A stretch of DNA of 15,114 nucleotides from an uncultured Lachnospiraceae bacterium (GCA_902489645.1 CABUAW010000058.1:1-15114), one strand, 5' to 3'. Counted from the stretch's first letter, positions 1 through 7,687 are shown. Notes: a model not told the origin generated them from the sequence alone. Numbers and translations are program-made.

Positions 1-957
1 AATTTGAATATTTTCGCCTTCTTTATTGACCGTTTCCTGGGACTGAAAAATGGAAGGCGTTGGTTTAATGGCTACGCGGACATGGATTGGTGAACCGTCG
101 CTCATACCGCCGAGGGTACCGCCGGAATGATTTGTTTTCTTTGTCACGCGGCCGTTTTCCATGCGAAAAGCATCATTGTTTTCCGAGCCATAGGCGGAGG
201 CGGCCTTAAAACCGTCGCCGATTTCCACACCTTTTACTGCGCCGATAGACATCATCGCTTTCGCCAGATTGGCATCCAGTTTTTCGAAAACGGGTTCGCC
301 AAGACCGACGGGCAGGCCGGTAATCTCGCAATCGACAGTGCCGCCGATGGAATCCTTGGCGGCCATCATTTCTTTAAGCAGCGATTCGGCTTTGGCGGCG
401 GCTTCGGCGTCCGGCATATTCAATGGATTTTTATAGATTTCAGAGAAATCTTTGGCGTCTTCATTGATGAGAACGGGGCCGATGCTGCGGGTGTAAGCCC
501 GGAGGGTTATGCCGAGACTGCTTAAAAATTTGGAAGCAATGGCTCCGGCGGCTACTCTGGCGATGGTTTCACGGGCGGAGGAACGTCCGCCGCCGCGATA
601 ATCACGAAAACCGTATTTCTGCTCAAATGTATAATCCGCATGTCCCGGACGATAATACCTGGCAATATCGGAATAATCCGAAGAACGGGCCGATTTATTC
701 CATACAAGCATAGAAATCGGCGTTCCCGTTGTTTTTCCTTCAAAAATACCGGAAAGGATTTCAACTTCATCCGCTTCGTTTCTCGGGGTGGCGTAAGGGG
801 ACTGGCCCGGTTTGCGCCGGTTTAAAAAAATCTGGATATCTTCTTCTGAGAGAGGAAGACCGGCCGGGCATCCGTCGACAACAACGCCGACAGCCTTCCC
901 GTGGGATTCGCCCCAGGTTGTTATTTTAAATATATTTCCAATACTGGAACCAAACAT
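1..957 (-). CDS. aroC: Chorismate synthase, 3' end cut by window edge
   Basis: Converts 5-enolpyruvylshikimate-3-phosphate to chorismate with reduced FMN, the last step of the shikimate pathway, in the cytoplasm. The reverse strand is open for 319 codons and runs off the left edge. The start at 957 is preceded by AGAGGTG. Visible family signatures: GESHGKAVG at residues 16-24 (His19), RPGHADYT at 103-110 (His106), GGGRSSARET at 122-131 (FMN/substrate-binding loop), and SGGTLGGMSDGSPI near residue 280. The family is about 360-370 residues long, so roughly 45 residues are missing. No internal stop or frameshift was seen in the parts checked. It has its own promoter, divergent from the HPr-like gene. 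Identification is firm. Confidence 0.97.
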   Translation of the reverse strand, partial: MFGSSIGNIFKITTWGESHGKAVGVVVDGCPAGLPLSEEDIQIFLNRRKPGQSPYATPRNEADEVEILSGIFEGKTTGTPISMLVWNKSARSSDYSDIARYYRPGHADYTFEQKYGFRDYRGGGRSSARETIARVAAGAIASKFLSSLGITLRAYTRSIGPVLINEDAKDFSEIYKNPLNMPDAEAAAKAESLLKEMMAAKDSIGGTVDCEITGLPVGLGEPVFEKLDANLAKAMMSIGAVKGVEIGDGFKAASAYGSENNDAFRMENGRVTKKTNHSGGTLGGMSDGSPIHVRVAIKPTPSIFQSQETVNKEGENIQI

Positions 958-991
958 AATATTTTTCACCTCTGAATTTATTTTATGTATC

Positions 992-1020
992 ATTATAACG
1001 AATTTACGGCCAGTATGCAA
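992..1020 (-). promoter_or_regulatory. aroC promoter
   Basis: On the minus strand TTGCAT (1020-1015) and a perfect TATAAT (997-992) are separated by 17 bp, which is near-consensus sigma-A. The -10 box lies 34 bp upstream of the aroC start, leaving a short leader that carries the AGAGGTG ribosome binding site. Confidence 0.8.
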
Positions 1021-1161
1021 ATAAATATTGTAATATTCGTGAGATGTTATAAAAAAAAGAACAAAATGTATGATTATTCATCTAAAAAAAATACCTGAAA
1101 GGACGAGGGGATTCTGACTTTATGCCTAAAAAACGTACAATTTGTCCACAAAATGGTGACT

Positions 1162-1233
1162 TTGACAAATTCTGGATTTCGTGGTAAAACAAATAAAACG
1201 TAACTCGGCAATGACGTAAGAGTTATTTCGTTT
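1162..1233 (+). promoter_or_regulatory. Promoter and leader hairpin of HPr-like gene
   Basis: TTGACA (1162-1167) and TAAAAC (1185-1190) are 17 bp apart, with TG at 1182-1183 giving an extended -10 element. The leader can fold: AAACGTAACTC (1196-1206) pairs with GAGTTA (1220-1225) and CGTTT (1229-1233) around a 3-base bulge. The right arm ends directly before the GGAGGTG ribosome binding site at 1234-1240. This could modulate translation, but the sequence only shows that the pairing is possible. Confidence 0.6.
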
Positions 1234-1246
1234 GGAGGTGTAATTT

Positions 1247-1468
1247 ATGAAGACCCAGATTAGATTACAGGACATTGAGGGAGCGAAGGAATTCGTCCGT
1301 GCCGCTGTGAAGTGCGATTTTGACATTGATGTATACTATAATCGTATTGCTCTGGATGCAAAATCGGTTTTAGGTATTCTTAGTCTGGACCCGAGACATC
1401 CGATTACCGTTGATTTTGACGGTGAAAATGCTGGCTTAAATGAAGTGCTTGAAAAATATGCTATCTAA
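1247..1468 (+). CDS. HPr-like protein lacking the active-site histidine
   Basis: A 73-residue protein with the length and pattern of the HPr fold (PTS phosphocarrier family). The KSVLGILSL block at residues 39-47 matches the KSIMGVMSL block of Bacillus HPr, which places Ser40 at the regulatory Ser46 position. The N-terminal segment where HPr carries GIHARPA reads as an acidic stretch (residues 8-16), and the protein has no histidine at the phospho-acceptor position; its only histidine is in the PRHP loop near residue 51. It therefore cannot do classical PTS phosphotransfer. A Crh-like regulatory or structural role is possible but not shown. Ribosome binding site GGAGGTG, spacing 6. Monocistronic: own promoter upstream, terminator downstream. 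Confidence 0.85.
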   Translation: MKTQIRLQDIEGAKEFVRAAVKCDFDIDVYYNRIALDAKSVLGILSLDPRHPITVDFDGENAGLNEVLEKYAI

Positions 1469-1487
1469 AATTTTTTAGATATACCCG

Positions 1488-1617
1488 ACCTGCGAAGTAG
1501 ACATAATAACGGACTTGCGAAGCGGACTTGAATAATGGACTTGAATGACGGACCTGCGAAGCGGACATAATCACAGACTTGAATGACAGACTTGCGAAGC
1601 GGACCTGAAGACACGAG
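1488..1617. repeat. 13-bp tandem repeat array (minisatellite)
   Basis: About ten head-to-tail units of 12-15 bp fill this stretch. Two flavours alternate: ACTTGCGAAGCGG (variants at 1488, 1513, 1552, 1590) and ACTTGAATGACGG (variants at 1526, 1539, 1577), with shortened 12-bp ACATAAT-type units at 1501 and 1565. It lies between the HPr-like stop codon and its terminator, so it would be transcribed in the 3' untranslated region. No long reading frame crosses it. Confidence 0.85.
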
Positions 1618-1643
1618 ACTAAACAGAATATTTATGAAGAAAT

Positions 1644-1685
1644 AGAGTTGTTCTTTCGGAAAAATCCGGGAGGGCGGCTCTTTTT
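1644..1685 (+). terminator. Intrinsic terminator after HPr-like gene
   Basis: A 17-bp stem without mismatches, counting G-U pairs (arms 1644-1660 and 1665-1681), with an AAAA loop followed by a T run. It closes the HPr-like transcript about 175 bp after the stop codon, beyond the repeat array. Confidence 0.9.
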
Positions 1686-1743
1686 CTGTATCTGCATTTT
1701 AAAAAATGTTTAAAAAAATGCTCTAAAAAACCCAAATTGACAG

Positions 1744-1772
1744 TTGCGAAAAAACGAGGTTAAAGGTATACT
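1744..1772 (+). promoter_or_regulatory. Promoter of tgt-yajC
   Basis: TTGCGA (1744-1749) and TATACT (1767-1772) with a 17-bp spacer. A perfect TTGACA at 1737-1742 lies just upstream but would leave a 24-bp spacer, so it is probably not the -35 element used with this -10. Confidence 0.65.
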
Positions 1773-1819
1773 AGTAGTGTTATTCTGAAATTTGGAAGTT
1801 CACAGATAAGGGGGACTTT

Positions 1820-2956
1820 ATGTATAAACTATTAACGACGGACGGCAGGGCTAAGAGAGGCGAATTCACCACGGTTCACGGGACGATTCAGACACCGGTA
1901 TTTATGAATGTGGGAACGGCGGCGGCCATTAAAGGGGCGGTGGCGACGACGGATTTGCGGGAAATTAAGACGCAGGTGGAATTATCAAATACCTATCACC
2001 TGCATTTGCGTCCGGGTGATGAGATTGTGAAGAAACTGGGCGGTCTGCATAAGTTTATGAACTGGGACAAGCCGATTTTAACCGATTCGGGCGGTTTCCA
2101 GGTATTTTCCCTGACAAGCCTTAGAAAGATTAAAGAAGAGGGTGTTTATTTCAATTCGCATATTGACGGACATAAAATTTTTATGGGGCCGGAAGAAAGT
2201 ATGCGGATTCAGTCCAATCTGGCATCGACGATAGCCATGGCTTTCGACGAGTGCGCGCCGTCGCGGGCTACCAGAGAATATATAGAAAATTCAGTGAACC
2301 GGACGACGCGGTGGCTTCATCGATGTAAAGCAGAGATGCAGCGGCTAAATGGCTTGCCGGGTACGATTAATCCGAATCAGATGCTTTTTGGCATCAATCA
2401 GGGCGGAACCTTTGCGGATATTCGTATTGAACATGCGAAGGCCATTTCCGAACTGGATTTGGACGGCTATGCTCTGGGCGGTCTGGCCGTCGGCGAGACC
2501 CATGAAGAAATGTATTTTATTATTGAAGAAACTGTACCTTATCTGCCTCAGAAAAAACCGACATATCTGATGGGGGTTGGTACGCCGGCGAATATTCTGG
2601 AGGCGGTTGACAGAGGCGTTGATTTCTTTGATTGTGTTTATCCGTCAAGAAACGGGCGTCATGGTCATGTTTACACAAATCATGGAAAACTGAATCTGTT
2701 CAATGCCAAATATGAACTGGATGACCGTCCGATTGAGGAAGGATGCGGCTGTCCGGCCTGCAGAAATTACAGCAGAGCCTATATCCGGCATCTGTTAAAG
2801 GCAAAAGAAATGCTCGGAATGCGTCTTTGTGTCTTGCACAATTTGTATTTTTATAATACAATGATGGAAGAGATTCGGGAGGCTATCGAAGAACATCGAT
2901 ATGCTTCTTATAAAAAGGCGAAGCTGGAAGGCTTCGAAATGAAAGAAGAAAATTAA
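1820..2956 (+). CDS. tgt: tRNA-guanine transglycosylase
   Basis: Exchanges the wobble guanine (position 34) of GUN-anticodon tRNAs for preQ1 during queuosine synthesis; cytoplasmic and Zn-dependent. At 378 residues it is of family length. Visible: the DSGGFQVFSL motif (catalytic Asp89), the substrate pocket segments GINQGG (191-196) and ALGGLAVGE (218-226), the nucleophile motif FDCVYPSRNGRHG with Asp271, and zinc ligands Cys309, Cys311, Cys314 and His340 in the usual C-x-C-x2-C...H pattern. AAGGGGGA precedes the start. It is followed after 18 bp by yajC, a common neighbour in Firmicutes; queA is not in this window. Confidence 0.98.
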   Translation: MYKLLTTDGRAKRGEFTTVHGTIQTPVFMNVGTAAAIKGAVATTDLREIKTQVELSNTYHLHLRPGDEIVKKLGGLHKFMNWDKPILTDSGGFQVFSLTSLRKIKEEGVYFNSHIDGHKIFMGPEESMRIQSNLASTIAMAFDECAPSRATREYIENSVNRTTRWLHRCKAEMQRLNGLPGTINPNQMLFGINQGGTFADIRIEHAKAISELDLDGYALGGLAVGETHEEMYFIIEETVPYLPQKKPTYLMGVGTPANILEAVDRGVDFFDCVYPSRNGRHGHVYTNHGKLNLFNAKYELDDRPIEEGCGCPACRNYSRAYIRHLLKAKEMLGMRLCVLHNLYFYNTMMEEIREAIEEHRYASYKKAKLEGFEMKEEN

Positions 2957-2974
2957 TTTAGGAGGAAATGTATT

Positions 2975-3265
2975 ATGGAAGGAAGCTACTGGATTTGGGT
3001 GGTTGGCTTATTAGTAATTTATGGAGTTGTATTATACTTCTTATCCATTCGGCCACAGAAAAAACAGGAAAAGAAAATGCAGTCTATGCTGGATGCCCTG
3101 GAGGTTGGAGACAGCATTGAGACAAGCGGCGGTCTGTTTGGCGTTGTTATTGATGTCAGCGGAGATATTCTGATTGTAGAATTTGGCGGAGACAGACACT
3201 GCCGGATTCCGATGCGAAAAACCGCTGTTGTAAGTATTGAAAAAGCGAATAGTACAGAAGATTAA
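2975..3265 (+). CDS. yajC: Preprotein translocase subunit YajC
   Basis: Accessory membrane protein of the Sec translocase. Its 96 residues show the typical plan: one N-terminal membrane segment (about 4-23), the family motif SIRPQKKQEKKM just after it, then a soluble beta-rich domain with LEVGDSIETSGGLFGVV. The ribosome binding site AGGAGG lies a few bases after the tgt stop codon, so the two genes form one operon. A strong terminator follows. Confidence 0.95.
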   Translation: MEGSYWIWVVGLLVIYGVVLYFLSIRPQKKQEKKMQSMLDALEVGDSIETSGGLFGVVIDVSGDILIVEFGGDRHCRIPMRKTAVVSIEKANSTED

Positions 3266-3282
3266 AACGTTTCAGGAATTAT

Positions 3283-3350
3283 ATGCTCTAAATGACTTCT
3301 TAATCACGAAGTTTTCTCGTGGTTAGTGAAGAACCATTTAGAGCATTTTT
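3283..3350 (+). terminator. Terminator of tgt-yajC
   Basis: Long imperfect hairpin: ATGCTCTAAATG pairs with CATTTAGAGCAT, continued inward by TTCTTAATCACGA against TCGTGGTTAGTGAAGAA, then TTTTT at 3346-3350. It closes the housekeeping block. Confidence 0.92.
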
Positions 3351-3477
3351 CATGCAAGGCGGACAAGGCTATGCAAGTGATGTTTTCCTTCACTGCGTTT
3401 TTTCTGGTAATAGTCACTTAGTATGGGAGCTTTGAAGGAGGCAATCAAGGACGCTTGGGAAATAGCTTTTTGAAGAT

Positions 3478-3717
3478 ATGGCGAACCTCATTTTTTCTTG
3501 TACGAATCCATCAGATATGTACTATGGAGTGTTAGCAGACAGAGTAAGATTTTTCAAAGAAAGTAAGGAGGGAATTGCAGTTATGTGTAAGGTTATGGAA
3601 GATATGAGAAAAGATTCTCTGAAAGAAGTTGCGCTTCGTATGCTGAAAGTCGGGAAATACGCACTGGATGAGATTGCTGCTATTTCTGGCCTTCCTCTTG
3701 ACGAAGTAAAAAAATGA
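3478..3717 (+). pseudogene. C-terminal remnant of Rpn/PD-(D/E)XK nuclease-transposase
   Basis: 79 codons reading DMYYGVLADRVRFFKES, then MCKVMEDMRKD, then a helical tail ending in GLPLDEVKK. As I know the family, this is the usual tail of Rpn-type recombination-promoting nucleases / PD-(D/E)XK transposases: the segment after the nuclease domain, an EAxxxAxxML helix, and an EIAxxSGLPLEEVKK repeat. The nuclease catalytic domain is absent. The frame can be read four codons further upstream, to a TAG at 3463-3465. A second frame just before it (MGALKEAIKDAWEIAF, from about 3423) may be another shard. The start codon has no good ribosome binding site. I call it a decayed mobile-element remnant; a small expressed protein is less likely. 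Confidence 0.7.
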
Positions 3718-3750
3718 AAGCAGATAAAACTGCATAAAAATATTCACACA

Positions 3751-3790
3751 GGCCGAAAATCTGGAGACAGGTTTTTGGTCTTATTTTTCT
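3751..3790 (+). terminator. Terminator after nuclease remnant
   Basis: A 13-bp stem, fully paired with some G-U pairs (arms 3751-3763 and 3768-3780), closed by a GAGA tetraloop, then TTATTTTT. It fits as the former terminator of the nuclease-transposase gene. Confidence 0.8.
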
Positions 3791-4120
3791 GTCCGGAATA
3801 TGAATTAGTGATTGCTCCAACTGGTCATTCGCCTATATCCCAGAATATGGCAAAAACGTTCATCATACCCTTTATCAATCCGGCAAGTTTTCTGTTTTCC
3901 AAGCCGCATATCCTTTCGAATTCTTTTATTTTTTTAGCAGTTCAACAGACAGCATGAATATTGTCACTATGGTAAATACGCTGGGGTCGTACAGTGAATG
4001 GTAAGGAATCTGTGGAAGAAGTTGTATTATTCCGGCATTTCCAGGGGCCGGCGGCTTTGAACATGGCGTATTGGAAGTCGCCTTTTGTAGTTATAAATAG
4101 TTGATAATTTTTATCGTTAT
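3791..4120. other. Gene-free stretch
   Basis: No reading frame here has a ribosome binding site or family resemblance. A 38-codon open stretch on the minus strand (3828-3941) looks protein-like but lacks a plausible start and is recognised as nothing. The plus-strand frame over 3775-3957 begins inside the terminator hairpin. Most likely decayed intergenic DNA. Confidence 0.5.
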
Positions 4121-4190
4121 TAATTTAACAATAATGGTGAATAATTTAACAATATGTGGTATTATTAAAATATAAAGTACTTTATATTTT
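4121..4190 (+). promoter_or_regulatory. AT-rich regulatory region with direct repeats and palindrome
   Basis: Two perfect copies of TAATTTAACAATA (4121-4133 and 4142-4154) sit 21 bp apart, two helical turns. A perfect 24-bp palindrome follows (4167-4190, centre AAAGTACTTT). It lies 36-105 bp upstream of a small membrane protein gene. The layout suggests a regulator binding the same DNA face twice, plus an operator or transcript-start hairpin. A TATAAA (4171-4176) inside the palindrome could be the -10 element, but no consensus -35 sits at proper spacing. Confidence 0.55.
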
Positions 4191-4225
4191 GACTGTCAGT
4201 TTATTTTAGCAGAGGAGGTAGTCGT

Positions 4226-4399
4226 ATGAATAAAGCTTTTTTTGGTTTTATACTTAGTGCTGGAATTGGTCTTTGGTTATCGTTTTTTAATATGGGTATG
4301 GGACCTGTAGCAGCTATAAGCATTATAGGTTCAATTATTATATATCAAAACGAAGAAAGAAAAAATGGGGAAAAAGAAAACGAGGAGAAAAATGAGTAG
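4226..4399 (+). CDS. Small membrane protein, 57 residues, unknown
   Basis: A complete short gene with a near-perfect AGAGGAGG ribosome binding site 5-7 bases before ATG. The product has two hydrophobic segments (about 4-22 and 25-40) with a turn at FNMGMGP, then a hydrophilic tail of mostly Glu, Lys and Asn (residues 41-57). No family is recognised. It is monocistronic: a patterned upstream region (4121-4190) on one side and a terminator (4464-4522) on the other. Size and layout fit a small membrane regulator, a toxin-like peptide, or a helper of the ABC operon downstream. Nothing in the sequence decides between these. Confidence 0.75.
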   Translation: MNKAFFGFILSAGIGLWLSFFNMGMGPVAAISIIGSIIIYQNEERKNGEKENEEKNE

Positions 4400-4463
4400 C
4401 AGAGAAATCGTGACTATTACAGTATGTTGATAAATATAAGAGTAGTACGTCAGTTACTGAACA

Positions 4464-4522
4464 TTAAGGAGAGGGTATCCTACAAATCATTTTATGATTT
4501 TTTGGATGCTCTCTTAGTTTTT
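4464..4522 (+). terminator. Terminator after small membrane protein gene
   Basis: Hairpin with TTAAGGAGAG pairing with CTCTCTTAG through one bulge, ATCC with GGAT, and AAATCA with TGATTT around a TTTTA loop, followed by TTTTT. It separates the small gene from the ABC operon. Confidence 0.75.
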
Positions 4523-4554
4523 GAAAAAAATTATCAATAGACATAGTTCCTTTT

Positions 4555-4583
4555 TTGCCGGATTGTGCTATTCTAAATATAGG
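4555..4583 (+). promoter_or_regulatory. Probable promoter of ABC operon
   Basis: TTGCCG (4555-4560), a 17-bp spacer and TATAGG (4578-4583). An alternative extended -10, TGCTATTCT, sits at 4566-4574. Either lies 41-56 bp upstream of the ATPase start. No neighbouring regulator gene or two-component system is seen. Confidence 0.45.
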
Positions 4584-4624
4584 TTTGTTCTGACTAACCA
4601 AAGAGGCGAATATGAGGTAGGAAA

Positions 4625-5323
4625 ATGTTTTTGGAGATTCATGATTTAAGAAAAAGTTATGGTGAGGATTCGAATCGGGTAGATGTTTTAAAGGGAATTA
4701 ATTTCTCTGTAGAGCGAGGGGAAATTTGTGTTCTTTTGGGGCCTTCCGGTTCAGGAAAGTCAACGCTCCTCAATATTATCGGCGGCATTGACAATGCGGA
4801 TAGCGGCGATATATGTATCAATGGCGAGCGGACAGCGGATATGCGGGAGAAGCGGTTGACGCTTTACCGGAGAAAGCATCTGGGTTATATTTTTCAGATG
4901 TACAATCTTATTCCGAATCTGACGGTTCGGGAAAATATTGAGGTGGGCGCTTATTTGAGTGAAAAACCGTTGAATGTGGATGAACTTTTACATACGCTGG
5001 GCCTGTATGAACACCGGCATAAGATACCAAATCAGCTCTCCGGCGGTCAGCAGCAGCGGACGGCTATTGGGCGGGCTATTGTAAAAAATCCGGATATTCT
5101 GCTGTGCGATGAGCCGACGGGGGCGTTAGATTACCAGACGTCTAAAGAAATTTTGAAGCTGATTGAAACGGTCAACGAAAAGTATGGAAATACAATTATT
5201 ATGGTAACGCATAATGATGCTATTAAAGGCATGGCGGACCGGGTTGTCCATCTGAGGGACGGCAATATCCGTAAGAACTATCGAAATGAACAGCGTATTT
5301 CTGCGGCAGAGCTGGAATGGTAA
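4625..5323 (+). CDS. MacB/LolD-type ABC transporter ATPase
   Basis: 232-residue nucleotide-binding subunit that powers an FtsX-type permease (next gene) by mechanotransmission. Motifs: Walker A GPSGSGKST (39-47), Q-loop Gln91 in FQMYNLIPNLTVREN, signature LSGGQQQR (138-145), Walker B ILLCDEPTGALD (158-169), and H-loop His196 in MVTHN. The FQxYNLIP and DEPTGALD forms are typical of the MacB/LolD/BceA group. The start is preceded by GAGGTAGG. The stop lies 11 bp before the permease ATG, so translation is probably coupled. The substrate is unknown. Confidence 0.95.
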   Translation: MFLEIHDLRKSYGEDSNRVDVLKGINFSVERGEICVLLGPSGSGKSTLLNIIGGIDNADSGDICINGERTADMREKRLTLYRRKHLGYIFQMYNLIPNLTVRENIEVGAYLSEKPLNVDELLHTLGLYEHRHKIPNQLSGGQQQRTAIGRAIVKNPDILLCDEPTGALDYQTSKEILKLIETVNEKYGNTIIMVTHNDAIKGMADRVVHLRDGNIRKNYRNEQRISAAELEW

Positions 5324-5334
5324 GGAGGAAAACC

Positions 5335-7653
5335 ATGAAAAATCCTTTAAGAAAACGGCTGCTGCGGGAGTTGAAAAGTGAAATCGGAAAATATCTGGTT
5401 ATTTTTCTCCTTTTAATCGGAACTATTGGCTTTGTATCCGGTTTTTTGGTGGCCGATGGCAGCATGATTAAGGCTTATAATGAGAGCTTTGAAAAATATA
5501 ATATTGAGGATGGAAATTTCAGGTTGGCGGCCAAAGCCAATAAGGCTCAAAAGAAAACAATTCAATCCTTCGGGGTGACCCTCTATGAAAATTTTTATGC
5601 TGAAGAAGAATTGACGAATGACAGTACGCTTCGAATATTTAAAAATCGGGAAGAGGTAAATAAGGCCTGCCTCATGGAAGGCCAGATGCCCGCCAATACC
5701 GGTGAAATTGCCATCGACCGTATGTATGCGGATAATAATGAGATTCATGTGGGGGATACATTGAGCAGTGCGGGGCGGTCATGGACGGTGACCGGGTTGA
5801 TTGCTCTTTCCGATTACAGTTGCCTTTTTTCAAATAATAATGATTCCATGTTTGATTCGGTGAAGTTCGGCGTTTCCGTGGTTACGGAGGCGGAATTTGA
5901 CAGCTTCGATGAAAATGAGTTAAATTACAGTTATTCATGGAAGTATGACAAAAAACCGGTCAATGACAGTGAAGAAAAACAGATGTCTGAGGATTTAATG
6001 AAGAAAATCAGCAGCGAAGCATCACTGGAAGATTTCGTGCCCTGTTACTTAAATCAGGCCATACAGTTTACCGGAGAAGATATGGGCGGCGACAGGGCGA
6101 TGATGATAGCTCTTTTATATATTGTTATCGTTATCATGGCTTTTGTTTTTGCCATTACCATCAGCAATACGATTAATAAAGAAGCCAATGTCATTGGAAC
6201 GTTGAGAGCTTCGGGATATACATGCAGTGAGCTGATTCGTCACTACATGACAATGCCGTTGCTTGTCACGGCGATAGGCGCTGTTATCGGAAATATTCTT
6301 GGCTATACGGTATTTAAAGACCTTTGCGTTTCTATGTATTATGGAAGCTACAGTCTTCCAACCTATGTGACCATATGGAATGGCGAAGCTTTTCTTATGA
6401 CCACGGTGGTGCCCGTTTTGATGATGATTGTCATTAATTATGGGATTCTCAGATATAAAATGACCTTATCTCCGCTAAAATTTTTGCGAAGAGATTTGAG
6501 CCGGAAAAAACAGAAGCGGGCCATCCGTTTAAGTCCGAGACTGGGATTTTTCCAACGGTTTCGTTTAAGAGTTATTTTTCAGAATTTTAACAACTATATC
6601 ATTCTGTTTATTGGTGTTTTATTCGCCAATCTGCTGTTAATGTTCGGACTTTTATTCCCGGCGGTGCTGGACCATTATCAGGAGGAAATGGAAAATAATC
6701 TGCTTTGTAATTATCAGTATATTTTGCAGGTTCCATTGGATGCCATGGATGAAGAGCATAAGCTGGAAAGTTTGTTGTCTATGATGCAGTTTGCCCGTGA
6801 TGTTGAAACGGAAAATGAGGAAGCCGAGAAGTTCAGCGCTTATTCCCTGAACACTCTGGGGGACGTCTACAAAAGTGAATCCGTATTATTTTATGGGATT
6901 GACAGGGACAGCCGTTATATTTCGGCCGATGTGTCGGATTCCCAGGTCTATATTTCTTCAGCCTATGCGGAAAAATACCGTATTCATCCGGGCGATACCA
7001 TACAGCTCAAAGAAGCCTATGAAGATACTTTGTATGAGTTTACGGTGACGGATATTTACGATTATGAAGGCGCGCTGGCCGTATTTATGAATCAGACGAT
7101 GCTGAACCGGACCTTTGATTTGGATAAAGATTATTTCAGCGGTTATTTTTCAAATACGGAAATCACAGATATCGACAGTCAGTATATTGGTTCCGTCATT
7201 GACCTGGAAGCGCTGACAAAAATCTCACGCCAGTTGAATGTATCCATGGGAAGTATGATGCTTCTGGTCGATGGTTTTGCCATTGCCATATTTATGATTT
7301 TGATTTATTTGCTGTCAAAAATTATTATTGAGAAAAATGCCCAATCTATTTCCATGGTAAAGATTTTGGGATATTCGGATGGTGAAATCAGTCAGTTGTA
7401 TATCATTTCAACAACAATGGTCGTTATTTTGTTTTTGCTGCTCAGTCTGCCGATTGAATATGAAGTAATGGTATTTTTGTTCCGGGTAATTATGATGAGC
7501 AGTATTTCCGGATGGATTCCATTTTACGTGTCGCCGGTACTTTATGTTAAGATGTTTGCCATAGGTTTGGGGACATATCTGGTGGTTGCGGTTTTGGAAT
7601 ATCGGAAGATAAGAAAAGTGCCGATGGATGAGGCGTTGAAAAATGTTGAATAA
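5335..7653 (+). CDS. FtsX/MacB-type ABC permease, two-repeat, 772 residues
   Basis: I chose ATG 5335 over an in-frame upstream GTG at 5317 because AAGGAGGA ends 5 bases before it. Topology read from the sequence: TM1 about 20-41, a roughly 215-residue extracytoplasmic domain, TM2-TM4 (about 256-278, 305-327, 352-372), a basic cytoplasmic linker with RKKQKR, then a second copy of the plan: TM5 about 419-442, a roughly 200-residue external domain, TM6-TM8 (about 640-662, 686-710, 737-757). Each repeat carries a coupling segment before a membrane helix (NVIGTLRASGYT and SISMVKILGYSD), the usual FtsX-type contact with the ATPase. Eight membrane spans with two MacB-like external domains match Gram-positive exporter or lipoprotein/peptide-handling permeases. 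It ends in a family-like MDEALKNVE. Confidence 0.93.
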   Translation: MKNPLRKRLLRELKSEIGKYLVIFLLLIGTIGFVSGFLVADGSMIKAYNESFEKYNIEDGNFRLAAKANKAQKKTIQSFGVTLYENFYAEEELTNDSTLRIFKNREEVNKACLMEGQMPANTGEIAIDRMYADNNEIHVGDTLSSAGRSWTVTGLIALSDYSCLFSNNNDSMFDSVKFGVSVVTEAEFDSFDENELNYSYSWKYDKKPVNDSEEKQMSEDLMKKISSEASLEDFVPCYLNQAIQFTGEDMGGDRAMMIALLYIVIVIMAFVFAITISNTINKEANVIGTLRASGYTCSELIRHYMTMPLLVTAIGAVIGNILGYTVFKDLCVSMYYGSYSLPTYVTIWNGEAFLMTTVVPVLMMIVINYGILRYKMTLSPLKFLRRDLSRKKQKRAIRLSPRLGFFQRFRLRVIFQNFNNYIILFIGVLFANLLLMFGLLFPAVLDHYQEEMENNLLCNYQYILQVPLDAMDEEHKLESLLSMMQFARDVETENEEAEKFSAYSLNTLGDVYKSESVLFYGIDRDSRYISADVSDSQVYISSAYAEKYRIHPGDTIQLKEAYEDTLYEFTVTDIYDYEGALAVFMNQTMLNRTFDLDKDYFSGYFSNTEITDIDSQYIGSVIDLEALTKISRQLNVSMGSMMLLVDGFAIAIFMILIYLLSKIIIEKNAQSISMVKILGYSDGEISQLYIISTTMVVILFLLLSLPIEYEVMVFLFRVIMMSSISGWIPFYVSPVLYVKMFAIGLGTYLVVAVLEYRKIRKVPMDEALKNVE

Positions 7654-7687
7654 TAGACGAAGAGCCTGAAAAATTGAGGTGGAAGAT

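Noticed and set aside
1123..1188. 21-codon frame starting MPKKRT upstream of the HPr-like gene
   Set aside because: Overlaps the -35/-10 region of the HPr-like promoter and has poor ribosome binding site spacing.
1462..1481. Hairpin TATCTAAA/TTTAGATA at the HPr-like stop codon as a terminator
   Set aside because: Only A-T rich pairs and no T run after it; the strong terminator lies at 1644-1685.
3775..3957. 60-codon plus-strand open frame
   Set aside because: It begins inside a terminator hairpin, has no ribosome binding site, and its product resembles no family.
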